A stretch of DNA of 35,404 nucleotides. Origin: Frigoribacterium sp. (lineage in GTDB: Bacteria > Actinomycetota > Actinomycetes > Actinomycetales > Microbacteriaceae). Below, one piece after another: positions 24,398 through 32,793 of the stretch. The notes beneath the pieces are model-generated. The model saw only the letters and a list, made by a program, of their open reading frames with translations. It made no database searches and had not been told where the DNA came from. Numbering within the stretch: position 1 is the first letter of the stretch; each line of letters opens with the position of its first letter. Where the stretch lies: assembly GCA_025408445.1 (NCBI GenBank), contig JANYIZ010000011.1, forward strand, positions 1-35,404. The letters are read 5' to 3'. The position numbers and the translations under genes are program-made.

Positions 24398-26512
24398 GTG
24401 ACGGCGATCTGGAGATTCATCAGCGGTCGGCGAACGGCGTGGATCGTGCTCGTCGGCACCATCGTGGCGGTCGGTCTGCTGTTCTCCCTCCTGCCGAAGA
24501 GTGCCGGCAACGACTTCCCAAGCACCGGACTGCCCACCTCGAGCCAGGCCGCACAGGTGGATGCTGCGCTCGCCAAGTTCCCCTCGGCGGAGCAGACGGC
24601 GGCGATCCTCGTCTGGAGTCGGGGCGACGCGAAGCTCACCACCGCCGACCGCACCGCCATCACCGAACGGGCCACTGCCCTCGGCGAGCTGTCGACCGCG
24701 TCTCGCGCCACGGCGCCGAAGTTCAGCGGCGACGGCACCGCCGCCCTCTCGGTGGTGCCCCTTGGCACGAAGGCCGTCGATAAAAACGTTGCGGGCACCG
24801 CCGACTCCCTTCGCGCGGCCGCGGCGAAGAACCTGCCCTCTGGACTCCACAGTTACCTCACCGGCGGCGTCGGATTCCAGGCCGACATCAGCAACGCCTT
24901 CGCTGGCGCCGACTTCAAGCTTCTGCTCGTCACGGTGATTGTCGTCGCCGTTCTGCTGATCATCACCTACCGCAGTCCGGTGCTCTGGATTGTGCCGCTC
25001 GCGGTCGTCGGCACGGCGGATGGTCTCGCCGGTGCAGTGGTCTCGGCCCTCGCGAAACCCTTCGGAATCATCCTGGATGCCTCGGTCAGCGGCATTCTCT
25101 CGGTGCTGGTCTTCGGGGCCGGCACGAACTATGCGCTGCTGCTCGTCGCGCGCTATCGAGAGGAATTGCAGAAGGTCGAGGACCGCTCCCTCGCGATGCT
25201 CACCGCGGTGAAGAGCGCGGGACCAGCGATCGCCGCGAGCGGCGGAACGGTCGCGCTCAGCCTCATCACCCTGCTCTTCGCGCAGTTGGCCGGCAACCGA
25301 GCTCTCGGCTTCGCCTGCGCGATCGGAGTGGTCGTGGCCATACTCTTCGCCCTCATCGTGCTGCCGGCAGCGCTCGTCGTGTGCGGCCGGGGACTCTTCT
25401 GGCCCTTCGTGCCGCGTGTGCACGAGGCATCCGCTGTAGCCAAGGACGGCTTCTGGGCTCGTCTCGGACGCGGAGTCTCCCGGCGCCCGGTACTCATCAC
25501 CGTGCTCTCCGTGGCCAGCGTCGGGGTGCTGACCCTCGGGCTGTCCGGCTTCTCCGTCGGTCTTTCCCAGACGGAGCAACTGCTTGGCAACCCCGAGTCT
25601 GTGGTGGCCCAGAAGATTGTCGACAGGTCCTTCTCGGCGGGGCTCACCAGCCAGACCACAGTGCTCACTCCGAAGGATGCCGCGGCAGACGCCACGACGA
25701 TTGCGCAGAACACCAGGGGTGTCGACTCCGTCACCCCGGGGGAGAGCGCCAACGGTCTTGCCCAGCTCACCGTCTCGCTCACCGACGCTCCCGGCAGCGA
25801 CGCGGCATTCACGACGATCACGACGTTGCGCTCGGCCTATGCCGACAAATCCGGAGCCGTCGGCACGACGATCGTGGGGGGTCGGGATGCCACTGCCCTC
25901 GATACCCGTACCCTCTCGCAGCACGACCAGGACCTCATCATCCCGATCATCCTTGCGATCGTATTCGCCATCCTCGCGATTCTTCTCCGCTCACTCATCG
26001 CACCCGTTCTGCTGATCGCGAGCGTGCTGGCGACCTTCTTCGCGAGCCTGGGGGCTGGCAACTGGATTTTCACCCACCTGCTCGGATTTCCCGCCTTCAA
26101 CACCAATGTGATCCTGTTTGCTTTCCTGTTCCTCGTGGCACTTGGAGTGGACTACAACATCTTCCTCACCACTCGAGCACGAGAGGAACGGAGGCTGCAC
26201 GGCACATCAGAGGGCATGATCCGCGCCCTATCCTCGACGGGCGCGGTAATCACTAGTGCCGGCATCCTGCTGGCAGCCGTGTTTGCTGTGCTCGGCGTGC
26301 TGCCCGTGGTCGCGCTCACGCAGATCGGCGTGATCGTGTGCATCGGAGTGCTCTTCGATACCCTGGTGATTCGCACGGTGCTGGTGCCGGCGATGGTGTT
26401 CATCACGAAGGACTTCTTCTGGTGGCCCTCTCACCGCCTCGCCCACAAACACATGATCGCGCGGGACTCCGACAGCGCGTCGGAGTCTATGGTCGAGGCG
26501 GCACGGCACTGA
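24398..26512 (+). CDS. MMPL-family RND-type transporter
   Basis: A 704-residue membrane protein with two repeats, each of a helix, an extracellular domain and a bundle of further helices. N-terminal helix (GRRTAWIVLVGTIVAVGLLFSLLP), then a soluble region, then the segment AGTNYALLLVARYREELQ, which is the MMPL signature. The second half ends with VDYNIFLTTRAREERRLHGTSEGMIRALSSTG, the matching signature. MMPL proteins use proton flow to export lipids, siderophores or drugs; this one is shorter than mycobacterial lipid exporters and closer to general drug efflux. The GTG start follows GGAGG at a close distance. Regulation by the divergent MarR gene is likely. Confidence 0.9.
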   Translation: MTAIWRFISGRRTAWIVLVGTIVAVGLLFSLLPKSAGNDFPSTGLPTSSQAAQVDAALAKFPSAEQTAAILVWSRGDAKLTTADRTAITERATALGELSTASRATAPKFSGDGTAALSVVPLGTKAVDKNVAGTADSLRAAAAKNLPSGLHSYLTGGVGFQADISNAFAGADFKLLLVTVIVVAVLLIITYRSPVLWIVPLAVVGTADGLAGAVVSALAKPFGIILDASVSGILSVLVFGAGTNYALLLVARYREELQKVEDRSLAMLTAVKSAGPAIAASGGTVALSLITLLFAQLAGNRALGFACAIGVVVAILFALIVLPAALVVCGRGLFWPFVPRVHEASAVAKDGFWARLGRGVSRRPVLITVLSVASVGVLTLGLSGFSVGLSQTEQLLGNPESVVAQKIVDRSFSAGLTSQTTVLTPKDAAADATTIAQNTRGVDSVTPGESANGLAQLTVSLTDAPGSDAAFTTITTLRSAYADKSGAVGTTIVGGRDATALDTRTLSQHDQDLIIPIILAIVFAILAILLRSLIAPVLLIASVLATFFASLGAGNWIFTHLLGFPAFNTNVILFAFLFLVALGVDYNIFLTTRAREERRLHGTSEGMIRALSSTGAVITSAGILLAAVFAVLGVLPVVALTQIGVIVCIGVLFDTLVIRTVLVPAMVFITKDFFWWPSHRLAHKHMIARDSDSASESMVEAARH

Positions 26513-28997
26513 GCTGGTCGTCGATACTGATCTGGCCGTCGATACTGATCTGGCCGTTGCCACTGTGCTGGTCGTCAATCCGGCGCTGTCGGGACACCCA
26601 CCGGAAGATGATCTCGATGGCGACACATCCGATCGCTGCCGCCCCGAATGTGGCGATAGCCAGCTGTCCGGAGGGGAGCGCGAAGTCGAGGAAGTCCCGG
26701 ACCACTGGCACCACGAAACACCCCGCCAGCACGATGATCATGGTGAACAGCAGGAGAACTCTCCCGCGTGTCACCGGGCGAGACGTGACGAGGAGTACCC
26801 AGAATCCAAGAATCGATAGTGCGATCGCGGCCGCCGTCGCACTCTCGCGTGCCGGGTACGTTCCCGAAAGTCGGGCATAAGCGAGCACCCCAACGAGCAC
26901 CATCGCGGTCACCACTCCCGCGGGGATCGAGAATCTCAGCGATCGGCGAAGAAGGCCTGGTCGATAGGGTCGCTGCTCGACGGCCAGGGCGAGGAACAGC
27001 GCCGGAATACCGATGGTGAGACCGTCGGTCGGGGCGAACTGACGCGGTAGAAAAGGAAATTTCCAGAGCAGTACTCCGACCGCAACCGACAGGAGGATCG
27101 CGTAGACCGACTTTGTGAGAAACAGGTTCGACACTCGCTCGATGTTGACGATCACACGTCTGCCCTCGGTAACCACCTTCGGCAGCCGAGAGAACTGCCC
27201 GTCGAGCAGCACCATCCGAGCCACAGACTTTGTGGCTGCGGCGCCCGAGCCCATAGCGATTCCGATGTCTGCGGCCTTGACGGCGAGGGCATCATTGACA
27301 CCGTCGCCCGTCATCGCCACCACATGCCCGCGCTGCTGCAGTGCGCGCACCATTTGCCGTTTTTGAATGGGTGTCACCCGCCCGAAAACCGAATGCGTTT
27401 CGAGAATTTGGCCCATTTCGTCGAGGTCAGTGGGCAGTTCACGAGCGTCGTAGCCCGCGCCGTCGAAGACCAGGCCCACTTGCCGGGCGATCGTGGCGGC
27501 GGTCTGCGGGTTGTCGCCGGAGATCACCCGCAACGAAACGCCCTGCTCGCGAAAATAGGCGACGGTGTCGGCCGCATCAGGCCTGATCTTCTCGGCGAAG
27601 GTGACGAGCGCAATCGGCTGAAGCAGCCCAGGCAACCGGTGAGCGGATACCTCGGTCTCCGTCAGCTCCTCATCGCTGTGAGCGAGGACGAGCGTCCGTA
27701 GCCCGAGTCGGATCAAGCGGGCGAGTTCCCTCTCCAGGACGGGATGTGCTTCGCCACCCGCGAGAACAATTTCCGGTGCGCCGAAAACCCAGGTTCCGAT
27801 AGTGGGCCCCTGGTGGATGCTCAGGGCACTCCACTTTCGGTCCGACGAAAAGGGCACGGAAGAACTCGGTTTCAGGGCGCCCGCGGAGAAGGCATCCCGC
27901 AGGCAGCGTGCGGTGGCGTTCGCGTCGTCGTCGGCACCGAAGCAGCCCAGCACTGCCTGCCAGCCTGGCGGAGGTGAATCGCAGACGCTGTGCACGGCAT
28001 CGAACGCAATGGCGCCGTCGGTGAGGGTGCCCGTCTTATCAAAACAGATCGTGTCTACCCGAGCGAGAATTTCGATGGCTGCGATCTCCTGCACGAGCAC
28101 TTCTGATCGCGCCAACTTCGCCGCAGCCAGTGCGAATGAGATGCTGATCATGAGGATGAGCCCCTGCGGGATCACGCTCGCCGCGCTCGCCACCGTGCCG
28201 ATCAAAACCTCTCGCCAACGACCGGACTGGAGCATGGCATCCCATCCGCCCGCGGCCTGCATCTGCGCATTGAGGACCAGAATAATGAGGGGAGCGAGCC
28301 CCCAACTGACCCACCGCACGATGCGATTGGCAGCGTTGCGCAGTTCGGAATTGACCAGGGAGAAGCGTTTCGCCTCGGCAGTGAGGCGGCTCGAATAGGA
28401 ATCGGCCCCGACCTGCGTCACCCGGGCGGTTCCGTGCCCGGCGGCCACGGCTGATCCGGAAAGCACGCTGGTCCGCACTGCTTTGCCGACCGGGTCCGTC
28501 TCCCCGGTCAGCAGCGACTCATCGATTTCGAGGTCGACGTCGCTCACGATGATTGCGTCGGCAGGAACCTGGTCTCCGACGCGGAGCACGAGCAGATCGT
28601 CGATGACAACCTGATCGGTGGGGATCTGCGTGGTCATTCCATCTCGCATGACTCGCGCCGGGGTCGCGCTGAGAAGGGCGAGCGAATCGAGCAGGCGCTT
28701 AGCGCGGAATTCCTGCAGCACTCCGATCAACACGTTCGCCAGGGCCGTGAGTCCGAACAGGCCGTCCTGCCAATCGCCGAACAGGAGAAGCACGACAGTG
28801 CTGGCCCCTACGACAGCATTGAATAGGGTGAACAGGTTGGCCCGAAGGATATGCCAGAAGCTCCGGCTCGATCCGCGAGAACTGACGTTGGTGAAGCCGG
28901 CACGAACTCGAGCCGCCACCTCGTGCTGATCCAGTCCGCGAACGGCCAATTCTGCATCATTCAGAGGGGGGAGCGAAGAGTAGCCGGGAGTGGGCAC
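26487..28997 (-). CDS. CtpE-like P-type cation-transporting ATPase
   Basis: An 836-residue inner-membrane pump. Catalytic landmarks: LLTGET at 162-167 in the actuator domain, phosphorylated Asp320 in CFDKTGTLTDG, KWSALS-type nucleotide-binding segment near 388, and MTGDGVNDALA near 562-572. The membrane part after it has the long NLFLTKSVYAILLSVAVGV run of CtpE-like pumps, a group linked to calcium uptake in mycobacteria. The transmembrane-4 motif reads PQGL (277-280) where many calcium pumps have PEGL. The start is a GTG with a weak ribosome site. The tail carries three hexapeptide repeats, and its 3' end overlaps the convergent MMPL gene by 26 bases. Confidence 0.88.
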   Translation of the reverse strand: MPTPGYSSLPPLNDAELAVRGLDQHEVAARVRAGFTNVSSRGSSRSFWHILRANLFTLFNAVVGASTVVLLLFGDWQDGLFGLTALANVLIGVLQEFRAKRLLDSLALLSATPARVMRDGMTTQIPTDQVVIDDLLVLRVGDQVPADAIIVSDVDLEIDESLLTGETDPVGKAVRTSVLSGSAVAAGHGTARVTQVGADSYSSRLTAEAKRFSLVNSELRNAANRIVRWVSWGLAPLIILVLNAQMQAAGGWDAMLQSGRWREVLIGTVASAASVIPQGLILMISISFALAAAKLARSEVLVQEIAAIEILARVDTICFDKTGTLTDGAIAFDAVHSVCDSPPPGWQAVLGCFGADDDANATARCLRDAFSAGALKPSSSVPFSSDRKWSALSIHQGPTIGTWVFGAPEIVLAGGEAHPVLERELARLIRLGLRTLVLAHSDEELTETEVSAHRLPGLLQPIALVTFAEKIRPDAADTVAYFREQGVSLRVISGDNPQTAATIARQVGLVFDGAGYDARELPTDLDEMGQILETHSVFGRVTPIQKRQMVRALQQRGHVVAMTGDGVNDALAVKAADIGIAMGSGAAATKSVARMVLLDGQFSRLPKVVTEGRRVIVNIERVSNLFLTKSVYAILLSVAVGVLLWKFPFLPRQFAPTDGLTIGIPALFLALAVEQRPYRPGLLRRSLRFSIPAGVVTAMVLVGVLAYARLSGTYPARESATAAAIALSILGFWVLLVTSRPVTRGRVLLLFTMIIVLAGCFVVPVVRDFLDFALPSGQLAIATFGAAAIGCVAIEIIFRWVSRQRRIDDQHSGNGQISIDGQISIDDQLSAVPPRP
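26514..26567 (-). repeat. In-frame 18-bp tandem repeat at the end of the ATPase gene
   Basis: Three 18-bp units starting CTGG(T/C)CGT on the plus strand, the first two almost identical, then a degenerate fourth unit. On the coding strand they give GQISID-type hexapeptides in the cytoplasmic tail, outside the pump domains. Confidence 0.8.
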
Positions 28998-29277
28998 CGG
29001 GTCCGTGCCCGACGGTAACTGCGGTGAGGGAATGATCGCCTCAATCTAGTCGACAGGCGGTAGTCGACAGTCGGCTTCTCGCTCGGCTCGTCATCGATCG
29101 CCCCTGATTCGCTGTCGGCACTAGCGAACTGCGGCCGTCAGGAGCAGAATTATGGCTAGGAAGACTGCAGCACTGCGGACGTGGCCTCAGACCTGTCGGG
29201 CAAGGGTCAGGCGAGAACTGGTGCGTGGTGCTGCAGCACAGGCAGTGCGAGCCGCGTAGTACTCTGGGGACCGTCCT

Positions 29278-29349
29278 CCCCCCGTAGCTCAGCGGAAGAG
29301 CGTGTGGTTTCTACCCACTTGGCCGGGGGTTCGAATCCCTCCGGGGGGA
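29278..29349 (+). tRNA. tRNA-Arg (anticodon TCT)
   Basis: Acceptor CCCCCCG/CGGGGGG, D-arm GCTC/GAGC, anticodon loop TTTCTAC giving TCT, T-arm GGGGG/CCCTC around TTCGAAT, and discriminator A. The anticodon stem has four good pairs (GTGG/CCAC) and a T-T mismatch at its base. It reads AGA codons, rare in this GC-rich sequence. The 3' CCA is not encoded. Confidence 0.92.
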
Positions 29350-29440
29350 CTCTGCCAGCCGGGGATTTGCGCGCCAGTCCCCAGCGACTGAGCGACGTAG
29401 CGCCTTTCGAATCAGCGTTTTACAAGGTGCCCGGTTCGGG

Positions 29441-30586
29441 TCAGCCGCGCCACTCATCGTGTTGGTGTTCGTCGTGGTTGTCGTGGTTGTCGTGGTTGTC
29501 GTGGCCGTGATGATCATCGTGGTCGTGATTTTCGGGAGCTGAACCTTCTGACCGCGGCTCCTGGTGCGTCTCCGACTGGACGATCTCACCCTCGATGATC
29601 TCGGATTCTGACGACTGCGGCTCGGTGTCAGGTTCTGCGTGAACAGGTTCTGCGTGAACTGGTTCTGCGTGTTCGGGTTCGACCTTCTCGGGCTCGACCA
29701 CTTTCGGCGGCGGGTTGGCAGCGAAGATTGATGCCTCCGACACGTCGTGTGATGAGGTGTCGGCTGGCTCGACCAGGGGATGAGGCCCGTCGCCGACGGG
29801 CCCGGTGGCCTCGGGCGAGCCCGGTTCGACGCGTGCGGCGGCAGTGGCCCCCGGAGGGCCCATCTCCAGCGCAACAGTCTCGGCGGCGGGGGCCGCGGCG
29901 GACGCGAGGCTGGCCGCGAGGCCGGCGGCAGCAACGGCCGAAGTTGTCTCGGTGAGCGGCGCATCGATCGGCGCAAGCGCCCGGGGGCGGGTCAACGGGG
30001 TGGTCGTCACCGTGGGGATCGGGCCGGTCTCCGTCACCTGTTGGGCAGCCCACTTCTGTTGCTGGTGTACGAGCTCCTGCTCACTCGCCGAAGACTCGTA
30101 TGCCCAGGAGTCGATGTCGTTCTTGAAGAGCTTCTTGGCCCGGCTCGGGCGACCCTGCCACTCGATCAGTCGATCGCGGAAAACGAGAAGGGACTGCTCG
30201 GCCTGGAAGCTGAAGGAGATGGCGTTGCGCTTCATTCCTGCGATCTCGTGGCTGGCCCAGTCCGCAGCGAGACCGGTACCCGCGATCGGAAGCAGGCGCA
30301 GGCGAATTTCGGCGTCTCCAATGAGATGGTCTATGTGCTGCTGCTCCGGTGCCGGCAGTGTGTTCCAGACGGCCGCCTTGCGGGCAGCGCTGATGAGGGC
30401 GGTGACGGCGGATGCGCGCACCTCACGCTCGCTCAGTTCGATCACCTTGCGCGCCGAAGCGCGCCCGATCGCGGCGGCGACGATACCCGCGACGACGATC
30501 GCCACGAAGGGGATAACCGCCGTCGAGATGATGCGCCAGCCGTTGTCGGAGTTGAGCCAGTCGAGAAAGTCGGTCCACCATTGCAT
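29441..30586 (-). CDS. Membrane-anchored hypothetical protein with His/Asp-rich C-terminus
   Basis: A 381-residue protein of unknown function. One transmembrane helix near the N-terminus (IISTAVIPFVAIVVAGIVAAAIG, about 20-42). Then a helical, charged domain to about residue 180 (EREVRASAVTALISAARKAAVW, then EQQHIDHLIGDAEIRLRLLP). From about 200 on it is low-complexity: Ala/Pro/Thr-rich, then three EPVHA repeats, then a closing tail rich in His and Asp that holds HDNHDNHDNHDEHQHD. Such tails can bind divalent metals, for example zinc or nickel, but no transporter or metal regulator is beside it. The orientation of the tail relative to the membrane is uncertain. It follows tRNA-Arg in opposite orientation. 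Confidence 0.7.
   Translation of the reverse strand: MQWWTDFLDWLNSDNGWRIISTAVIPFVAIVVAGIVAAAIGRASARKVIELSEREVRASAVTALISAARKAAVWNTLPAPEQQHIDHLIGDAEIRLRLLPIAGTGLAADWASHEIAGMKRNAISFSFQAEQSLLVFRDRLIEWQGRPSRAKKLFKNDIDSWAYESSASEQELVHQQQKWAAQQVTETGPIPTVTTTPLTRPRALAPIDAPLTETTSAVAAAGLAASLASAAAPAAETVALEMGPPGATAAARVEPGSPEATGPVGDGPHPLVEPADTSSHDVSEASIFAANPPPKVVEPEKVEPEHAEPVHAEPVHAEPDTEPQSSESEIIEGEIVQSETHQEPRSEGSAPENHDHDDHHGHDNHDNHDNHDEHQHDEWRG
29631..29675 (-). repeat. In-frame 15-bp tandem repeat encoding EPVHA units
   Basis: GGTTCTGCGTGAACA (plus strand) recurs three times with small changes. It encodes successive Glu-Pro-Val-His-Ala units. A 9-bp repeat of GTTGTCGTG (29477-29503, three units) nearby encodes the His-Asp-Asn tail. 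Confidence 0.82.
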
Positions 30587-30693
30587 GCCCGAACTTTAAC
30601 CCGGGTCTTGGCGAGTTTCAGCGACCGCCTGTGGCGAGTCTCCAACTGCTTTCGGCCCCGGGCATCGGCCGGTATACCGGCCGGGAGCCCGCC

Positions 30694-30939
30694 TCAGAAG
30701 CCGAAACAATCGATCGCGTCATCCATGCTCCAGAATTCGCCCATCTCAACGAATCGGCGCTGGCACGCAATGAATCTTTTCGCGCGGAATCGAAGACCCG
30801 CGCGCACCCGAAACTGCTCAACGTAGCCAAGCACGTCGCCGGACGGTCGCGTCACCCTCCACAGCTCGTCGTGCAACTGCACAAGATGGAGTCCGGGACG
30901 AGCGACGGCCTGGGTGCTGGTGAAAGCAAGAGTGGTCAT
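30694..30939 (-). CDS. Small conserved hypothetical protein
   Basis: An 81-residue protein with the segments LHLVQLHDELWRVTRPSGDVLGYVEQF, then RFRAKRFIACQRRFVEMGEFWSMDDAIDCF. The middle looks like a compact beta-hairpin fold with a basic patch, and I have seen this pattern only in short hypothetical proteins of related actinobacteria. No signal peptide or membrane helix. The ATG is preceded by AAGGA at 6 bases, so the further upstream frame is rejected. It sits between the His-rich protein gene and the aldo/keto reductase gene, all on the minus strand. Confidence 0.68.
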   Translation of the reverse strand: MTTLAFTSTQAVARPGLHLVQLHDELWRVTRPSGDVLGYVEQFRVRAGLRFRAKRFIACQRRFVEMGEFWSMDDAIDCFGF

Positions 30940-31014
30940 GCGGATTCCTTGATTCAGCCGGCCCGGTTGTCTGTGTGGTGTCACTGTAGGTCGGGCCACC
31001 GACATCCGCGCCGC

Positions 31015-32022
31015 TTATCGGTCGGTAGTGCCATCCACCGCAAGGGGCTCGATCGCGGCGATCTCCGCTTCGGTGAGTGGTGCGCTCTCGAGAGCGGCAA
31101 CGTTGTTTTCTAGCTGCGCGACACTCGATGCCCCGATCAGGGCCGAAGTGACCTGCGGATGGCGCAGCACCCAGGTCAGCGCGAGCTGCGCGAGACTCTG
31201 GTCGCGGCCCTTCGCGATTTCGTTGAGGGCATTGGCGCGCTCGAGATAGGTCTCGCTGATGTTGTCGGAGTTGATCCAGCGGCCCTCGGCGGCACGGGAA
31301 TCCGCTGGGATGCCCTTCAGGTAGCGGTCCGTGAGCATGCCCTGGGCGAGCGGAGAAAAGACGATGCTGCCCATTCCGATCTCCTCAAGCACCGGAAGGA
31401 GGCCTTCGGTCTCGATGTGGCGGTCGAACATGTTGAAGCGCGGCTGGTGGATGAGCAGCGGGATCTTGTACTCGGCGAGAGCCTGATGCGCCGCCACAGT
31501 CTGCTCGGTGCTGTAGTTCGAGATTCCGGCGTACAGGGCGCGGCCAGTGGTTACGGCGGTTGCGAGCGCGCCCATGGTCTCCTCAATGGGAGTCTCCGGG
31601 TCCGGGCGGTGGGAGTAGAAGATGTCGACATAGTCCAAGCCCATTCGGCCGAGACTCTGATCGAGCGACGACAGCATGTACTTGCGCGATCCCCATTCGC
31701 CGTACGGGCCGTCCCACATGTCGTAGCCCGCCTTCGTGGAGATGATGAGCTCGTCGCGGTACGGGCGGAAATCATCCGCGAAGATGCGCCCAAAGTTGGT
31801 CTCGGCGCTTCCCGCAGGCGGACCGTAGTTGTTCGCCAGGTCGAAGTGAGTGACACCGAGGTCGAAAGCACGGCGAAGGATAGCTCGCTGGGTCTCGATC
31901 GGGCGGTCGAACCCGAAGTTGTTCCACAGGCCGAGCGAGACGGCGGGGAGCTTCAGGCCGCTGCGGCCGACACGGTTGTAATCGATGGTCTGGTAGCGGT
32001 CTGCATTCGAGACATAGGTCAT
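31015..32022 (-). CDS. Aldo/keto reductase (YghZ/Gpr type)
   Basis: A 335-residue NADPH-dependent oxidoreductase with a TIM-barrel fold. The N-terminus YNRVGRSGLKLPAVSLGLW is typical of the YghZ subgroup. The catalytic tetrad is visible: Asp and Tyr in THFDLANNYGPPAGSAE, Lys in LIISTKAGYD, His in IFYSHRPDPETP. Nucleotide-binding residues are expected in LIGASSVAQLENN near the C-terminus. Members reduce small aldehydes such as L-glyceraldehyde 3-phosphate or methylglyoxal. It is divergent from msrA with about 110 bases between, so a shared oxidative-stress role is possible but only inferred. Confidence 0.92.
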   Translation of the reverse strand: MTYVSNADRYQTIDYNRVGRSGLKLPAVSLGLWNNFGFDRPIETQRAILRRAFDLGVTHFDLANNYGPPAGSAETNFGRIFADDFRPYRDELIISTKAGYDMWDGPYGEWGSRKYMLSSLDQSLGRMGLDYVDIFYSHRPDPETPIEETMGALATAVTTGRALYAGISNYSTEQTVAAHQALAEYKIPLLIHQPRFNMFDRHIETEGLLPVLEEIGMGSIVFSPLAQGMLTDRYLKGIPADSRAAEGRWINSDNISETYLERANALNEIAKGRDQSLAQLALTWVLRHPQVTSALIGASSVAQLENNVAALESAPLTEAEIAAIEPLAVDGTTDR

Positions 32023-32131
32023 GCTCTAACCCTAAAGGCGGCTGTGAACGCGGAATTGCGCCGAGGGCGATGGTGTTGTGGAGAGAGGCAGCGTAACTGC
32101 CACCCCCACAAGCGGAAAGTAGGCTCCTCGA

Positions 32132-32659
32132 ATGAACACATTCGTTCTCGCCGGCGGCTGCTTCTGGTGTCTCGACGCGGTCTACCGCACCCTTCGTGGT
32201 GTGAGCGATGTCGTATCGGGCTACACCGGAGGCGACACCAAGAACCCCGACTACGACGCCGTCTGCACCGGGAGGACGGGCCACGCGGAGGCCGTCGCGG
32301 TCACCTTCGACCCCGAGATCATCCCCGTCGATGTGATACTCGACGTCTTCTTTTCCCTGCACGACCCGCGCCAGCTCAACCGCCAGGGCAATGACGTCGG
32401 TTCGCAATACCGCTCCGCCATGTTCTATGCGGATGACGCGCAGAAAGCGCAGTTCGAGACGGCCCGCGACCGCGCATCCGAGTACTGGGACGGCGGGCTC
32501 GTCACCGAAATCTCACCGCTCGGCATCTGGTACGAGGCTGAGGGATATCACCAGGACTTCTTCGCGAAGAACCCGGGCCAGGGCTACTGCATGGCGGTCG
32601 CTGTGCCCAAGGTGAACAAAATCCGCAAGTCCTTCGCGGAGTACGTGCTCGCCTCCTAA
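32132..32659 (+). CDS. msrA: Peptide-methionine (S)-S-oxide reductase
   Basis: A 175-residue cytoplasmic enzyme that repairs oxidised methionine in proteins using thioredoxin. The catalytic motif GGCFWC is at 8-13 with Cys10 as the attacking residue. Other conserved parts are GYTGGDTKNPDY, GHAEAVAVTFDP, QYRSAMFY and YHQDFFAKNPGQGYC, with the recycling Cys at about 153. Full length and intact. No strong ribosome site is seen before the ATG. The 77-bp palindrome that follows probably ends its transcript. Confidence 0.95.
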   Translation: MNTFVLAGGCFWCLDAVYRTLRGVSDVVSGYTGGDTKNPDYDAVCTGRTGHAEAVAVTFDPEIIPVDVILDVFFSLHDPRQLNRQGNDVGSQYRSAMFYADDAQKAQFETARDRASEYWDGGLVTEISPLGIWYEAEGYHQDFFAKNPGQGYCMAVAVPKVNKIRKSFAEYVLAS

Positions 32660-32684
32660 TCCGTCCCCGCGCCTGGCTGTACTC

Positions 32685-32761
32685 AAAACGCAGGAGATTC
32701 GCCATCGGAAGCACGCGTACGTCGCCAAAGTGCCTTCCTGGTGGTGAATCTCCTGCGTTTT
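32685..32761. repeat. 77-bp palindromic element, copy 2
   Basis: AAAACGCAGGAGATTCGCCA (32685-32704) is the inverted complement of 32742-32761 in 19 of 20 positions, with a 37-base loop. Arm sequence and total length match the copy at 14723-14799, but the loops are unrelated. It lies between the converging msrA and LLM-oxidoreductase genes. Confidence 0.88.
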
Positions 32762-32793
32762 CGGCAGGGGAGTGGGTGCTCGCCGCCGTGTTG

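Noticed and set aside
24383-25924. Minus-strand open frame opposite the MMPL gene (513 codons)
   Set aside because: Composed mainly of Arg, Glu, Gly, Asp and His as expected of a shadow; MMPL frame has clear motifs and ribosome site.
29152-29259. 35-codon frame (MARKTAALRTWPQTC...) with AGGAG 7 bases upstream, just before tRNA-Arg
   Set aside because: Good ribosome site, but too short and Arg/Ala-rich to separate from chance. The 280-base gap it lies in (28998-29277) shows nothing else besides a possible tRNA promoter.
29350-29440. Possible attachment site or terminator after tRNA-Arg
   Set aside because: A GGGGA/TCCCC hairpin exists at about 29361-29381, but with no T-run, no integrase and no repeated tRNA end in the window.
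31159-32394. Plus-strand open frame across the aldo/keto reductase gene and msrA start
   Set aside because: It crosses two well-supported genes on different strands and matches no family.
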